A stretch of 64,000 bases of DNA from JAUILA01 sp050289805 (GCA_050289805.1 JBNKGL010000001.1:248001-312000), one strand, 5' to 3'. Shown: positions 34,953-44,368, counted from the first letter of the stretch. Program-made: numbers and translations. Notes: generated by a model from the sequence alone, not told the origin.

Positions 34953-37208
34953 TTAATTCTCGTGTATTTTAAGTTTAGCAAAGCTAAGTAATAAAGTCTT
35001 TTCTCCAAAGTCATCAAAACTTACCTTGGCCTTGCGGTTCGCACCGCTTTCATCCATCTCCAGGACATTGCCGTATCCGAATTTCGGATGCTCCACGCGC
35101 ATACCAGCCTGGAGGTTGCTGGTATCACTCGGGGTGAAATCGGGCGAAGGCTGATAATTTGATTTTTTGCGGACTGGAGTGGATGAAGTTGTTTTCTTCA
35201 TCCCCGAAACGAATGATTTGGCATAATTATCATTCGGCAACGGCGTCTTTTCGCGGGAGAATTTTTTACTCACCTTGACATACGACGGGTCAATCTCTTC
35301 CAGGAAACGACTTGGTTCACAGTTCTTCAGCCTACCAAAGCGATACCTGGTAAGGGCATAGGCAAGAAAAAGTTTTGATTTGGCGCGTGTGATGGCGACA
35401 TAAAAAAGCCGGCGCTCCTCTTCGAGGTCTGCACGGCTGTTCAGCATCATTTGCGATGGAAACAGGTCTTCTTCCAGCCCCACGATGTAAACGTGATTGA
35501 ATTCAAGGCCCTTTGCCATGTGAATCGTCATCAGGGTAACTTTATCCCCATCATCGTCTTTTTCGTTATCGAGCCCTGTGATGAGTGCTACTTCCTGCAG
35601 AAATGCGCCGAGGCTGCTGTCTTCCTTTTCCTCATCGTCGGTAAATTCCTTGATGGCATTCAGCAATTCCATTACGTTCTCATAGCGGCTGAGTCCTTCC
35701 ACCGTCTTGTCTTCGTAGAGCTCGCGCAAAATACCGCTGGACTTTGCAATCTGGCTCGCTGCATCGTAGGCATCCTGCTGGGTGATCTCATGCTGAAAGC
35801 GACGGATCATGACATGGAAATCGGCAACGGCGGAGGCCGCGCGGCTGTCCAGGAAATGGCTTGCATTTTCGAGCACTTCCCATACAGTTATTCCATGGTC
35901 ATTGGCGGCTACGATGATCTTATCGACTGTCGACTGGCCGATCCCGCGTTTGGGATAGTTGATAATCCGTTTAAAGGATTCCTCATCTTTGGGATTCATC
36001 GTAAAGCGCAAATACGCCATCAGGTCCTTGATTTCCTTGCGCTGATAGAATGATACGCCCCCGATGATCTTGTATTTGATATTCATTCGCCGCAGGGCTT
36101 CTTCAATGGCCCTCGACTGACTGTTGGTGCGATAAAGAATAGCAACCTCACTATTGTGTATCTGGTGCTGCATCTTTTCCTCAAAGATGGACGAGGCTAC
36201 AAGTTTTCCTTCTTCATTATCGGAGGTAGCACGCAACAGCTCAATAAGAGAGCCCTCGTCATTTGATGTCCAGACCTTTTTTGGCAACTGGGCTTTATTC
36301 TTTTTGATCACAGAATTCGCCGCATTCACAATGGTTTGTGTGGACCGGTAGTTCTGCTCCAGCTTGATAACCCGAAGATCAGGGTAATCTTTTTCAAAAT
36401 TCAGGATATTTTGAATGTCGGCTCCGCGGAATGCATAAATGCTTTGTGCGTCGTCACCCACGACAGCAATATTCTGTCGTACCGCCGATAGTTTCCGGGT
36501 AATAAGGTATTGGGAAATATTGGTATCCTGAAACTCATCGACCATTACATAATGAAAACGCTGCTGGTATTTATTGAGCACATCAATGTGATCCTTAAAC
36601 AAAACGTTTGTGTTGAAAAGGAGATCATCAAAATCCATCGCCCCGGCCTTGAAGCATCGTTCGGAATACATTTTATAGATCTTACCCAGCTCCGGTTTCA
36701 TATTGCTTTCATCATCCGCCTGGTAAACAGGGTTGTTGATATATTCCCGCCACGATATAAGGCGGTTTTTTGCTGCTGAGATCCGGTTGAAAACTACGTT
36801 CGGCTTATATACCTTGTCATCAAGCTGTAATTCTTTTACGATCGTCTTGATCAATGATTTGGAATCATCCGTATCATAAATCGTAAAGTTGCTGGGGTAC
36901 CCCAGGCGGTCTGCCTCTGCACGCAAAATCCTGGCGAAAACGGAGTGAAACGTACCCATCCATAAATTCCTGGCATCATTACCGGCTACCTTTTCAATAC
37001 GCTCACGCATCTCACGGGCGGCCTTGTTTGTAAAGGTAAGGGCCAGGATATTGAAGGGATCCACTCCCTTATGGTCGATCAGGTACGCTATTCTGTAGGT
37101 AAGGACACGTGTTTTTCCGGACCCGGCACCCGCTATGATCATCGTGGGCCCTTCGGTATTGACAACCCCTTCATGCTGAGGTTCATTAAGACTCTTCAAA
37201 TACTCCAT
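34953..37208 (-). CDS. PcrA/UvrD-type superfamily 1 DNA helicase
   Basis: A 751-residue 3-prime to 5-prime helicase, read from the ATG at 37208 (MEYLKSLNEPQ); a start 12 codons upstream would add residues not seen in the family. Walker A AGAGSGKT is at 26-33; motif II is VDEFQDTN; VVGDDAQSIYAFRGA, QNYRST and TIHMAKGLEF follow. The C-terminal Tudor-like domain (MRVEHPKFGYGNVLEMD) matches that which binds RNA polymerase in PcrA. It acts in repair and removal of RecA or stalled polymerase. It heads the group DUF4290-murA-mscS. Confidence 0.94.
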   Translation of the reverse strand: MEYLKSLNEPQHEGVVNTEGPTMIIAGAGSGKTRVLTYRIAYLIDHKGVDPFNILALTFTNKAAREMRERIEKVAGNDARNLWMGTFHSVFARILRAEADRLGYPSNFTIYDTDDSKSLIKTIVKELQLDDKVYKPNVVFNRISAAKNRLISWREYINNPVYQADDESNMKPELGKIYKMYSERCFKAGAMDFDDLLFNTNVLFKDHIDVLNKYQQRFHYVMVDEFQDTNISQYLITRKLSAVRQNIAVVGDDAQSIYAFRGADIQNILNFEKDYPDLRVIKLEQNYRSTQTIVNAANSVIKKNKAQLPKKVWTSNDEGSLIELLRATSDNEEGKLVASSIFEEKMQHQIHNSEVAILYRTNSQSRAIEEALRRMNIKYKIIGGVSFYQRKEIKDLMAYLRFTMNPKDEESFKRIINYPKRGIGQSTVDKIIVAANDHGITVWEVLENASHFLDSRAASAVADFHVMIRRFQHEITQQDAYDAASQIAKSSGILRELYEDKTVEGLSRYENVMELLNAIKEFTDDEEKEDSSLGAFLQEVALITGLDNEKDDDGDKVTLMTIHMAKGLEFNHVYIVGLEEDLFPSQMMLNSRADLEEERRLFYVAITRAKSKLFLAYALTRYRFGRLKNCEPSRFLEEIDPSYVKVSKKFSREKTPLPNDNYAKSFVSGMKKTTSSTPVRKKSNYQPSPDFTPSDTSNLQAGMRVEHPKFGYGNVLEMDESGANRKAKVSFDDFGEKTLLLSFAKLKIHEN

Positions 37209-37241
37209 TCTGCGACAAATATCGTGGACAAATTTCCACTG

Positions 37242-37272
37242 CAAAAGTTACTAATTAATCCCTGTTTACCAA
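37242..37272 (-). promoter_or_regulatory. Candidate promoter of the helicase-murA group
   Basis: On the minus strand: TTG (37272-37270), 19 bases, TAACTTTTG (37250-37242), which has one extra T compared with TAnnTTTG. It ends 33 bases before the ATG. Confidence 0.35.
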
Positions 37273-37311
37273 TTTAATCGGACATCATAAAATCAAGAAT
37301 ATCAAAAGACA

Positions 37312-37319
37312 TATCTTTG
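37312..37319 (+). promoter_or_regulatory. Candidate -7 box for the DUF3109 gene, implying a leaderless mRNA
   Basis: TATCTTTG is an exact match to TAnnTTTG, but only 7 bases separate it from the ATG at 37327. Transcription would start at or next to the start codon. No clear -33 TTTG was found. Confidence 0.4.
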
Positions 37320-37326
37320 TCCCATT

Positions 37327-37905
37327 ATGATCGAACATGGGAAGGTAATTTTATCGGATGACGTCCGCGAACAATTTTTTGTTTGCAACCTCGAAAAGTG
37401 CAAAGGTGCCTGTTGTGTTGAAGGTGATCTGGGCGCGCCGCTTGAAAGGGATGAGCTTGAGGTAATGGAAAAAATCTATCCTGAAGTGGAGCCCTACCTA
37501 AGTGAAGAAGGTAAAAAAGCCGTTCAGGAGCAGGGCGTCTATGTACTGGATGAAGACGGGGATTTCAGTACACCAACCATTGGAGGAAAAGAATGCGCCT
37601 ACGCCATTTACGATGAAAACCGGATCCTGAAGTGTGGCATTGAACAAGCCTGGATGGACGGGAAAATTGACTTCAAGAAACCCATCAGTTGCCATCTCTA
37701 TCCCATCCGTATTGTACGCTATGACGAGTTTGAAGCTGCCAACTATGACCGATGGTCGATCTGCAGTCCCGCCTGCTCACTTGGTAAGGAGTTGAATGTT
37801 CCCGTTTACAAGTTCGTTAAAGATGCGCTGGTTCGAAAATACGGACAGGAATGGTATGACGGCCTGGTGGAACTTATCGAGGGAGAAACTCAGAGTTCAC
37901 TGTAG
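37327..37905 (+). CDS. DUF3109 cysteine-rich protein (YkgJ-like)
   Basis: A 192-residue cytoplasmic protein. Cysteines cluster at residues 20, 25, 29 and 30 (CNLEKCKGACC) and again at CAY, KCG, SCH and SPACS, a pattern of the DUF3109/YkgJ Fe-S or zinc-binding group. There is no signal peptide. The function of DUF3109 is unknown to me. It converges on the outer membrane protein gene, overlapping its end by 16 bases. Confidence 0.9.
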   Translation: MIEHGKVILSDDVREQFFVCNLEKCKGACCVEGDLGAPLERDELEVMEKIYPEVEPYLSEEGKKAVQEQGVYVLDEDGDFSTPTIGGKECAYAIYDENRILKCGIEQAWMDGKIDFKKPISCHLYPIRIVRYDEFEAANYDRWSICSPACSLGKELNVPVYKFVKDALVRKYGQEWYDGLVELIEGETQSSL

Positions 37906-38594
37906 GAGAGGGGAATCAGCAGGCTGACCCTGAAGCCAAGGATATTATCATTCCCGCCTGTTCCGAGTTCTGAAATATTGTCGATATAATCTGTCAGCAG
38001 ATTATGCCACCCTGCTTCGAATCCTACCCCGAATTGATTATCAAAAACATACTGAGCACCAACTTTTGTAGGCAGCATGAGGGTTATATTGCGATAGGTT
38101 TCACCTTCAGCCCGGGTATTAAGCTGTCCTGAAAGTTCATTATCTTCTTCATCCCTGGGTTCAAACCGAAGAATTCCGATGCCCTGGCCCACGTAAAGGG
38201 AAAAATTTGATGTTTTGATCAGGTGATAATTTACCTGATAGGAGAATTCGACCAGTGAGGTGGAGAAAAACCGGTTAGGTGCAACAGCGGATGGGGGAAT
38301 GTCGAGTCGTCTGTTTTCCCCTTTCACAGTGCCCACCAGAAATGTAAACTGTCCATTAAGCCGCTCCTTATGATTCAGCTTGAAGCCGATGGCAAAGGCA
38401 CCATTGAACTGTGCATATTTATTAAGGTCACCCGCATAGGATGGGATTTCGAATCCCACATGAAGCCAGGAAGCTGCTTTTTGGTCCTGGGCATTCAGGG
38501 TGGTAAAAGCGGTAATCATAAAAAAAAGGAGAAGCATTCCTTTCAGTGAAGAAATGCTTCGGTGCATGCCTTTATATGATCTTTTATAATCCAC
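37890..38594 (-). CDS. Outer membrane beta-barrel protein
   Basis: About 225-234 residues, with a signal peptide (hydrophobic LKGMLLLFFMITAF, cleavage after NAQ). Starts at 38594 (MDYKRSYKG) and 38567 (MHRSISSLKG) are both possible; the first overlaps the end of accC by 11 bases. The rest is alternating beta strands with a C-terminal SLLIPLSY, as in porin-family/OmpW-like barrels. Function unknown. It is the last gene after accC on the minus strand and may be part of the operon by readthrough only. Confidence 0.75.
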   Translation of the reverse strand: MDYKRSYKGMHRSISSLKGMLLLFFMITAFTTLNAQDQKAASWLHVGFEIPSYAGDLNKYAQFNGAFAIGFKLNHKERLNGQFTFLVGTVKGENRRLDIPPSAVAPNRFFSTSLVEFSYQVNYHLIKTSNFSLYVGQGIGILRFEPRDEEDNELSGQLNTRAEGETYRNITLMLPTKVGAQYVFDNQFGVGFEAGWHNLLTDYIDNISELGTGGNDNILGFRVSLLIPLSYSEL

Positions 38595-39927
38595 TTAGAT
38601 CGAAATCATCCATGAATTTTGTTGTGAAATCCCCTTCCTTGAATTTTGGATCGTCCATAAGCTTCAGGTGGAACGGAATGGTAGTTTTGATCCCTTCAAT
38701 TACAAATTCCGACAAGGCACGTTTCATTCGCGTGATCACCTCTTCCCTGGACTGGCCGCTAACGATCAGCTTTGCGATCATCGAGTCATAATTCGGAGGA
38801 ATGGTATATCCTGCATAGACGTGACTATCGATCCTCACACCATGACCGCCCGGCAGGTGGAGGTTTGTAATTTTCCCCGGCGAGGGTCTGAAGTTATTTC
38901 CGGGATCTTCCGCATTGATTCGGCACTCCATGGCATAAAGCTTGGGAGTATAGTTCTTACCGGAGATTTCAATACCCGCGGCTACTTTTATCTGCTCTTT
39001 GATCAGGTCGAAGTCGGTCACTTCTTCGGTGATGGGGTGTTCCACCTGGATTCGGGTATTCATTTCCATGAAATAGAAATCACCATTCTTGTCCACCAGG
39101 AATTCTACCGTTCCTGCGCCTTCATATTTAATGGCTTCCGCACCTTTGATTGCCGCCTGACCCATTTTCTCGCGTAATTCCGGAGTCATGACGGGAGAAG
39201 GTGTTTCTTCGATCAGCTTCTGATGCCTGCGCTGAATGGAACAGTCCCTTTCAGACAGGTGACATACCTTTCCGTTCTTATCACCAATTACCTGGATCTC
39301 GATATGTCTTGGCTCTTCCACGAATTTCTCAAGATACAGACCGTCGTTTCCGAATGCTGCACCTGCTTCCTGGCGGGCCGAGTCCCAGCCTTTTTTAAAT
39401 TCGCTGTCGTTTCGAACGATTCGCATTCCGCGGCCGCCACCTCCGGCAGTCGCTTTCAGGATCACTGGATATTTTATTTTTTTGGCCAGCTTAATTCCCT
39501 CTTCCACTGAAGATAACAATCCTTCTGAACCCGGGACAGTGGGAACATCGGCCGCCCGCATAGTCGCTTTAGCCGTTGCTTTGTCTCCCATACGGTTGAT
39601 CATATCAGGAGAGGCGCCAATAAATTTGATATTATATTCTTCACAAACTGCGCTGAATTCAGCGTTTTCAGCCAAAAAACCATAACCGGGATGAATGGCA
39701 TCGGCGTTGGTTATTTCGGCGGCAGCGATGATGTTAGGGATGTTAAGATAGGATTCACTGCTGGCGGCTTTTCCTATACAAACGGCTTCATCGGCAAATC
39801 TCACGTGGAGACTGTCCTTATCGGCCGTAGAATAAACCGCAACAGTCTTAATATTCATTTCTTTACACGTGCGTATGATACGCAGCGCGATTTCCCCACG
39901 ATTTGCAATCAGTATTTTATTAAACAC
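38584..39927 (-). CDS. accC: Acetyl-CoA carboxylase, biotin carboxylase subunit
   Basis: ATP-grasp enzyme that carboxylates biotin on AccB, the first half-reaction of fatty acid synthesis; 447 residues. N-terminal FNKILIANRGEIALRIIRTCKEM, the ATP-binding KATAGGGGRGMRIV, the catalytic HIEIQVIGD and EMNTRIQVEHPITE with its active-site residues are present. It lies 39 bases after accB in the same operon and is followed by the outer membrane protein gene. Confidence 0.97.
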   Translation of the reverse strand: MFNKILIANRGEIALRIIRTCKEMNIKTVAVYSTADKDSLHVRFADEAVCIGKAASSESYLNIPNIIAAAEITNADAIHPGYGFLAENAEFSAVCEEYNIKFIGASPDMINRMGDKATAKATMRAADVPTVPGSEGLLSSVEEGIKLAKKIKYPVILKATAGGGGRGMRIVRNDSEFKKGWDSARQEAGAAFGNDGLYLEKFVEEPRHIEIQVIGDKNGKVCHLSERDCSIQRRHQKLIEETPSPVMTPELREKMGQAAIKGAEAIKYEGAGTVEFLVDKNGDFYFMEMNTRIQVEHPITEEVTDFDLIKEQIKVAAGIEISGKNYTPKLYAMECRINAEDPGNNFRPSPGKITNLHLPGGHGVRIDSHVYAGYTIPPNYDSMIAKLIVSGQSREEVITRMKRALSEFVIEGIKTTIPFHLKLMDDPKFKEGDFTTKFMDDFDLSGL

Positions 39928-39966
39928 AGTTTTCTGTTTTTGTGAATATTAAAGATTGGTTACAGA

Positions 39967-40446
39967 TCACGAAGGATCAACAAGGAAGAGCACCTGGTCG
40001 TATTCCACAGGTGAAGAATTCTCTACCATAATTTTTACGATCGTTCCGGAGACTTCAGACTCTATCTCATTAAAAAGCTTCATAGCTTCGATAATGCAGA
40101 CAGTAGAACCGACTTCAACTTTATCTCCTACGCCCACGAATGCCGGTGAATCCGGATTTGGTGAGCGGTAAAAAGTACCGATCATGGGTGATTTTATTTC
40201 CACATATTTGCTGGTATCGGCTCCGGAATCTGCCGGTGCGGCCTCCGTAGCTGCAGGTGCCTGTGGCGCTGCGGCCGGAGCTGCGGCTGGAGCAGCCATC
40301 TGTACAGGAGCAGCTTCCACATAACTTCTGGGATGATCTGCTTCTCTTTTTACCGATAGTTTCAGTTCCTCAGTCTCAATATTTACTTCATTCAGACCGG
40401 TCTGGGAAATGAAGTCTATAAGGTCTCGGATTTCTTTGGTTTTCAT
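39967..40446 (-). CDS. accB: Biotin carboxyl carrier protein of acetyl-CoA carboxylase
   Basis: A 159-residue carrier. The N-terminal helix is followed by an Ala/Pro-rich flexible linker (about 44-76), then the biotinyl domain. The modified lysine is Lys123 in EAMKLFNE. The AMKL form replaces the common AMKM and is usual in Bacteroidota. It lies 22 bases after efp and 39 before accC. Confidence 0.97.
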   Translation of the reverse strand: MKTKEIRDLIDFISQTGLNEVNIETEELKLSVKREADHPRSYVEAAPVQMAAPAAAPAAAPQAPAATEAAPADSGADTSKYVEIKSPMIGTFYRSPNPDSPAFVGVGDKVEVGSTVCIIEAMKLFNEIESEVSGTIVKIMVENSSPVEYDQVLFLVDPS

Positions 40447-40468
40447 AGCAAGTCTGTTAGGGTATGAT

Positions 40469-41035
40469 TTATTCCTTTACACGTTCCGAATAGGAATTTG
40501 TGCGTGTATCAATCTTAATTTTATCACCTTCATTTATAAAAAGGGGCACCTGAATTTCAGCGCCTGTTTCAAGCGTGGCAGGCTTGGTGGCGTTTGTAGC
40601 GGTATCTCCCTTTAATCCAGGTTCGCTGTAGGTTATCTCCAGTTCAACAAACGGTGGGAGCTCACATCCCAGGATGGCCTCTTTTTCGGCGTGATAGATA
40701 ACATCTACCTCCTGACCTTCCTTCATCAGCTGGGAATTATCGATGAGCGCTTCATCGATTGCAATCTGTTCGAAGGTATTGCTGTCCATCATGTGGCAGC
40801 CGAGATCATCCTTGTATAGGAACTGGTGCGGGCGGCGCTCAACACGCGCGGTTGTAATTTTTACTCCGGCATTGAATGTATTCTCAATGACCTTACCGGT
40901 GGTAAGGCTTTTTAATTTTGTTCTCACGAAGGCGGGGCCTTTTCCCGGCTTCACATGCTGAAATTCTACGATCGTGTACAGATCGTTATTATATTCCAGA
41001 CAAAGACCATTTTTAAAATCGGCGGTTGTAGCCAT
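40469..41035 (-). CDS. efp: Translation elongation factor P
   Basis: A 188-residue three-domain protein that rescues ribosomes stalled on proline stretches. The domain I loop reads KPGKGPAF with Lys32 at the position of E. coli Lys34. No epmA/epmB or earP gene is seen in the window, so the modification is unknown. The operon position between fabH and accB is common in Bacteroidota. Confidence 0.96.
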   Translation of the reverse strand: MATTADFKNGLCLEYNNDLYTIVEFQHVKPGKGPAFVRTKLKSLTTGKVIENTFNAGVKITTARVERRPHQFLYKDDLGCHMMDSNTFEQIAIDEALIDNSQLMKEGQEVDVIYHAEKEAILGCELPPFVELEITYSEPGLKGDTATNATKPATLETGAEIQVPLFINEGDKIKIDTRTNSYSERVKE

Positions 41036-41081
41036 ACGACGAGTTTATACTAAGTTACAAAATCAATTGAATAATTGAATC

Positions 41082-42080
41082 CTATTCAGAATCGTACGCC
41101 CATTTAACGTACATCGCTCCCCAGGTGAAACCTCCGCCAAATGCGGCGAGAATCAGGTTGTCTCCTTTATGAAGCTGTTTTTCGTAATCCCAAAGCAAAA
41201 GAGGAATGGTTGCCGCAGTGGTATTTCCATAACGCTCAATATTCATCATTACCTTGTCATCATTAACACCCATTCTGTTTGCGGTAGCATCGATGATCCG
41301 CTTGTTTGCCTGATGGGCCACCAACCATGCAACATCTTCCGATTTAAGATTGTTGCGTTCCATGATTTTGGCCGCATAGTCTGCCATGTTTGTAACGGCG
41401 AATTTGAATACCGTCGCTCCGTCCTGGCGGGCGAAATGTTCTTTTGCGGTAACCGTTTCAATCGATGCAGGGTAACGGCTTCCTCCGGCTTTCATTTTCA
41501 GGAATTCAGCACCTGAACCGTCTGCCTTATGAATAGCATCCATAATTCCGATCTCGTCCGTTGTAGGTTCGAGGAGCACTGCTCCGGCGCCATCTCCGAA
41601 AATGATGCATGTGGTACGATCCTCATAGTCGATGATCGAGGACATTTTGTCTGCGCCGATCACCATGACCTTTTTGTGAGTTCCGCTTTCAATGAATTTT
41701 GCGCCTACGGTGAGTGCATAAATAAAGCCACTGCAGGCAGCGCTGATGTCGAAACTAAATGCATTCACGGCGCCAATGCTATCAGAAACCAGGTTCGCAG
41801 TCGCGGGAAACACCATGTCGGGTGTTACTGTGGCGACAATGATCAGCTCAATATCTTCCGGATTGGTATTTGTCTTTTCAAGCAACTTGCGAGCAGCCTC
41901 GGAAGCCATAACCGACGTCCCTTTTCCTTCACCTTTCAGGATTCTCCGTTCCTTGATGCCTGTTCTGGAGGTGATCCATTCGTCGCTGGTATCAACCATT
42001 GTTTCAAGTTCAGCATTGGTGAGTACGTAATCCGGGACATATCCCTGTACTCCGGTGATGGCTGCTCTTAGTTTTGCCAT
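41082..42080 (-). CDS. fabH: Beta-ketoacyl-ACP synthase III
   Basis: Condenses acetyl-CoA (or a branched starter) with malonyl-ACP to begin fatty acid synthesis; 332 residues. The catalytic triad is Cys116 (SAACSGF), a histidine in VAHQANKRI and an asparagine in RYGNTTAA. It follows plsX by 12 bases. Bacteroidota often use branched starters, but the pocket specificity is not readable by eye. Confidence 0.97.
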   Translation of the reverse strand: MAKLRAAITGVQGYVPDYVLTNAELETMVDTSDEWITSRTGIKERRILKGEGKGTSVMASEAARKLLEKTNTNPEDIELIIVATVTPDMVFPATANLVSDSIGAVNAFSFDISAACSGFIYALTVGAKFIESGTHKKVMVIGADKMSSIIDYEDRTTCIIFGDGAGAVLLEPTTDEIGIMDAIHKADGSGAEFLKMKAGGSRYPASIETVTAKEHFARQDGATVFKFAVTNMADYAAKIMERNNLKSEDVAWLVAHQANKRIIDATANRMGVNDDKVMMNIERYGNTTAATIPLLLWDYEKQLHKGDNLILAAFGGGFTWGAMYVKWAYDSE

Positions 42081-42092
42081 AAGTAAGCCTGT

Positions 42093-43034
42093 TTAGTCTG
42101 TAAAATATTCTTTTAATGTCAGATAGAGATTCGATTCAGCCATCCGGTGTGTAAGCATGATCATATTCTCTACTGCCTGCGGACTGGATTTTCCATGACC
42201 GATCACAACATTGCCATTTACACCAAGTATAGGACTTCCACCGATTTCTTCATAATTAAAGCGATCGAAATATTCATCCTGTATACTTCTGGATTGAATC
42301 ATATCAAAAAATGATTCTGCGAGTTTCAGAATTACATTCCCTGTAAATCCATCGCAGACGATAACGTCGGCCTTATCATTAAAAACGTCACAGCCTTCGA
42401 TATTTCCTATAAAATTAATCTTGCTCGTGATTTTAAACAGCTGATGGGCCGCCTGCATAAGCAGGGTGCCTTTTTGCTCCTCCTCACCAAGGTTCATGAG
42501 ACCAACCTTCGGTGAATCAATTCCCAATACCCGGTTTGCATAGATCGAGCCGATCTCCCCAAACTGAAAAAGGACGTCCGGCTTGCAGTCTGCATTCGCC
42601 CCAACGTCCATAATGATTCCAAATCCGCCTTTTTCCTTCGGAACAAATCCCGCGATACCGGGGCGGATCACACCTTCGATGGCTTTGATGGAAAACATCG
42701 CGCCAACATGCATGGCTCCGGTATTGCCGGCACTGCAAAAACCCTGCACTTCCCGGGTTTTTAAAAGCCGGAATCCAACGGGTATGCTTGCTTCCTGTTT
42801 CTGGGAAATTGCACGTGTGGGATGTTCACCCATATCGATGACATCCGGTGCATGATAAATTTCGATACGATCGTCATTGATATTGAATTGTTTCAGTTTT
42901 TCACGAACAATATCCTCAATTCCGATCAGGACCAGCCGGTCCTCTTCCGCGAATTGCTTTACGGCAAGTCCTGCACCCTGCACTGTTGCGTCAGGGGCAA
43001 AATCTCCACCCATTGCATCTACGGCAATTTTCAA
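42093..43034 (-). CDS. plsX: Phosphate acyltransferase PlsX
   Basis: Makes acyl-phosphate from acyl-ACP for PlsY in phospholipid synthesis; 313 residues. It starts MKIAVDAMGGDFAPDATVQGA and contains VGANADCKPDVL and VCDGFTGNVILKLAE, both characteristic. It lies 12 bases from rpmF and from fabH, in the classic yceD-rpmF-plsX-fabH order. A separate PlsB/PlsC-like acyltransferase is encoded at 51515-53209. Confidence 0.97.
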   Translation of the reverse strand: MKIAVDAMGGDFAPDATVQGAGLAVKQFAEEDRLVLIGIEDIVREKLKQFNINDDRIEIYHAPDVIDMGEHPTRAISQKQEASIPVGFRLLKTREVQGFCSAGNTGAMHVGAMFSIKAIEGVIRPGIAGFVPKEKGGFGIIMDVGANADCKPDVLFQFGEIGSIYANRVLGIDSPKVGLMNLGEEEQKGTLLMQAAHQLFKITSKINFIGNIEGCDVFNDKADVIVCDGFTGNVILKLAESFFDMIQSRSIQDEYFDRFNYEEIGGSPILGVNGNVVIGHGKSSPQAVENMIMLTHRMAESNLYLTLKEYFTD

Positions 43035-43046
43035 AATTCCAGATCC

Positions 43047-43238
43047 TTATGCCAATACTTCCTTCTCCATCACAACTTTACCCTTGTAGTAAAGTTTACC
43101 TTCGTGCCAGAATGCACGGTGAGGCAGGTGATGTTCACCGGTTGTAGGGCAGATCGCCAATTGTTTGGCCGAAGCCTTGTAATGCGTTCTACGCTTATCC
43201 CTCCTGGTCTTGGATATTTTTCTCTTCGGATGCGCCAT
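43047..43238 (-). CDS. rpmF: Ribosomal protein L32 (one-cysteine form)
   Basis: A 63-residue ribosomal protein, starting MAHPKRKISKTRRDKRRTHYK. The usual zinc ribbon of four cysteines is absent: the segment reads LAICPTTGEHHLPHRAFWHEG, with one cysteine. This is the zinc-independent form of L32. It lies between the DUF177 gene and plsX. Confidence 0.96.
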   Translation of the reverse strand: MAHPKRKISKTRRDKRRTHYKASAKQLAICPTTGEHHLPHRAFWHEGKLYYKGKVVMEKEVLA

Positions 43239-43265
43239 CTCTCTGTTATTTTCTACTTGTTATAT

Positions 43266-43784
43266 TTAATTCTTTTTTAGCTTCTTCAACATTTCCCAAC
43301 GAGGATCTGTCTCATCGCTTTCACTTTCTTCGGTATTTTCCGTCTCTGAAGTGTAGATTATCTCTTCTTCATCGTCTTCCAGATCCGGATGAACCTTCTT
43401 CATAGGAACTGCCAGGATAATGAATTCATACATGAACTGGGAGAAATCAATCCGTTGAGTATTGTGGGTGATCATGTAAACATCATCATCCATCTCCATT
43501 TCCTCGTCACCAAACTTGAACAGCACTTCATGCCGGTCATCGATGGTGTAAGTAAACTCCCGTAAACTACGGTCGCATACCAGTGGAACAGCCACATCAA
43601 AATCCATTATCGCCTGGATTAGCGTTTCCTGCTTAATTAATGTAAGAAACACCTTCCCCGAAGCTTCTGTTACCGGGCTTTCCTCAAAACGTTCAAAAAA
43701 GTCCGTATCAATTCCAAACTCAAACGAATATGTTCCTGATTTGAGGCGGAAAATATCAACTGAATACTTTTCTTTCGACTTCAC
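43266..43784 (-). CDS. YceD/DUF177-family protein
   Basis: A 172-residue protein of the DUF177 family, involved in 23S rRNA or ribosome large-subunit maturation in other bacteria (YceD). A central segment PLVCDRSLREFTYTIDD matches the core, though only one of the usual cysteines is seen. The C-terminus is very acidic (DDEEEIIYTSE) before a basic end. It is the first gene of the rpmF-plsX-fabH-efp-accBC operon, with a good promoter at 43810-43839. Confidence 0.9.
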   Translation of the reverse strand: MKSKEKYSVDIFRLKSGTYSFEFGIDTDFFERFEESPVTEASGKVFLTLIKQETLIQAIMDFDVAVPLVCDRSLREFTYTIDDRHEVLFKFGDEEMEMDDDVYMITHNTQRIDFSQFMYEFIILAVPMKKVHPDLEDDEEEIIYTSETENTEESESDETDPRWEMLKKLKKN

Positions 43785-43809
43785 GGCCTTTCCCGGTAAT
43801 TTAAGGTTG

Positions 43810-43839
43810 CAAAGTTAAGAATATTCTTGAAATAGTAAA
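43810..43839 (-). promoter_or_regulatory. Promoter of the DUF177-rpmF-plsX-fabH-efp-accBC operon
   Basis: On the minus strand: TTTA (43839-43836), an 18-base spacer, then TAACTTTG (43817-43810), an exact TAnnTTTG. It ends 25 bases before the DUF177 ATG, giving a short leader. Confidence 0.6.
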
Positions 43840-43883
43840 TATTGAAATGAAAAATAAGAAAGTCCGGAGGTCGTCACGGGCTA

Positions 43884-44270
43884 TCAGGCGAAATCCCTGA
43901 ATACGATTCGCTTTAATTCATCATATTCGTGCAGGTGGAGATTATCTTTCAGGTACTCCACCACCGACTTTCTGAAATCCAGTTTTATGGCAATGTTATG
44001 GCAGAACAGCAGTTCGCTGTCAAATATCTTTTTGTCGATCAGCATCAGATCGATGCAGTTGTACAGGTAATCGAAACGCTGATTATCACTCAATGCACCA
44101 AAGGATCCAATGGGTTCAGGCTCCCGGATCAATTCACGGACTCCCTCCGGCGGGAAATTCTTCTTCCTTGCCAGATTATAAATCAGTTCCCTTTCTTTTT
44201 CAGAGAAATGCTTATCGGCCTGGGCAAGTTGTATGAGTATGTTGAGTTGTTTCCGTGTTACAATGTCCAT
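43884..44270 (-). CDS. TerB-like fold protein
   Basis: A 128-residue all-helical protein. The pattern ADKHFSEKERELIYNLARKKNF, with a repeated second half DKKIFDSELLFCHNIAIKLDF, resembles the TerB/DjlA N-terminal fold. No signal peptide or membrane segment. The function is unknown. It stands alone between pdxA and the DUF177 operon; its upstream region holds two palindromes (TTTACCGGTAAA at 44342-44353 and an A/T-rich one over the pdxA stop). Confidence 0.7.
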   Translation of the reverse strand: MDIVTRKQLNILIQLAQADKHFSEKERELIYNLARKKNFPPEGVRELIREPEPIGSFGALSDNQRFDYLYNCIDLMLIDKKIFDSELLFCHNIAIKLDFRKSVVEYLKDNLHLHEYDELKRIVFRDFA

Positions 44271-44368
44271 AGGACAACCGATTTCTGGCTAAATATAAAT
44301 AATTCGAAGAAAATTAAGCAAGAATTATCATTACAGCGGGGTTTACCGGTAAAATAATTGAAATATTT

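Noticed and set aside
35451..36053. Plus-strand open frame of 200 codons inside the helicase gene
   Set aside because: It is antisense to conserved helicase motifs, so it is a shadow.
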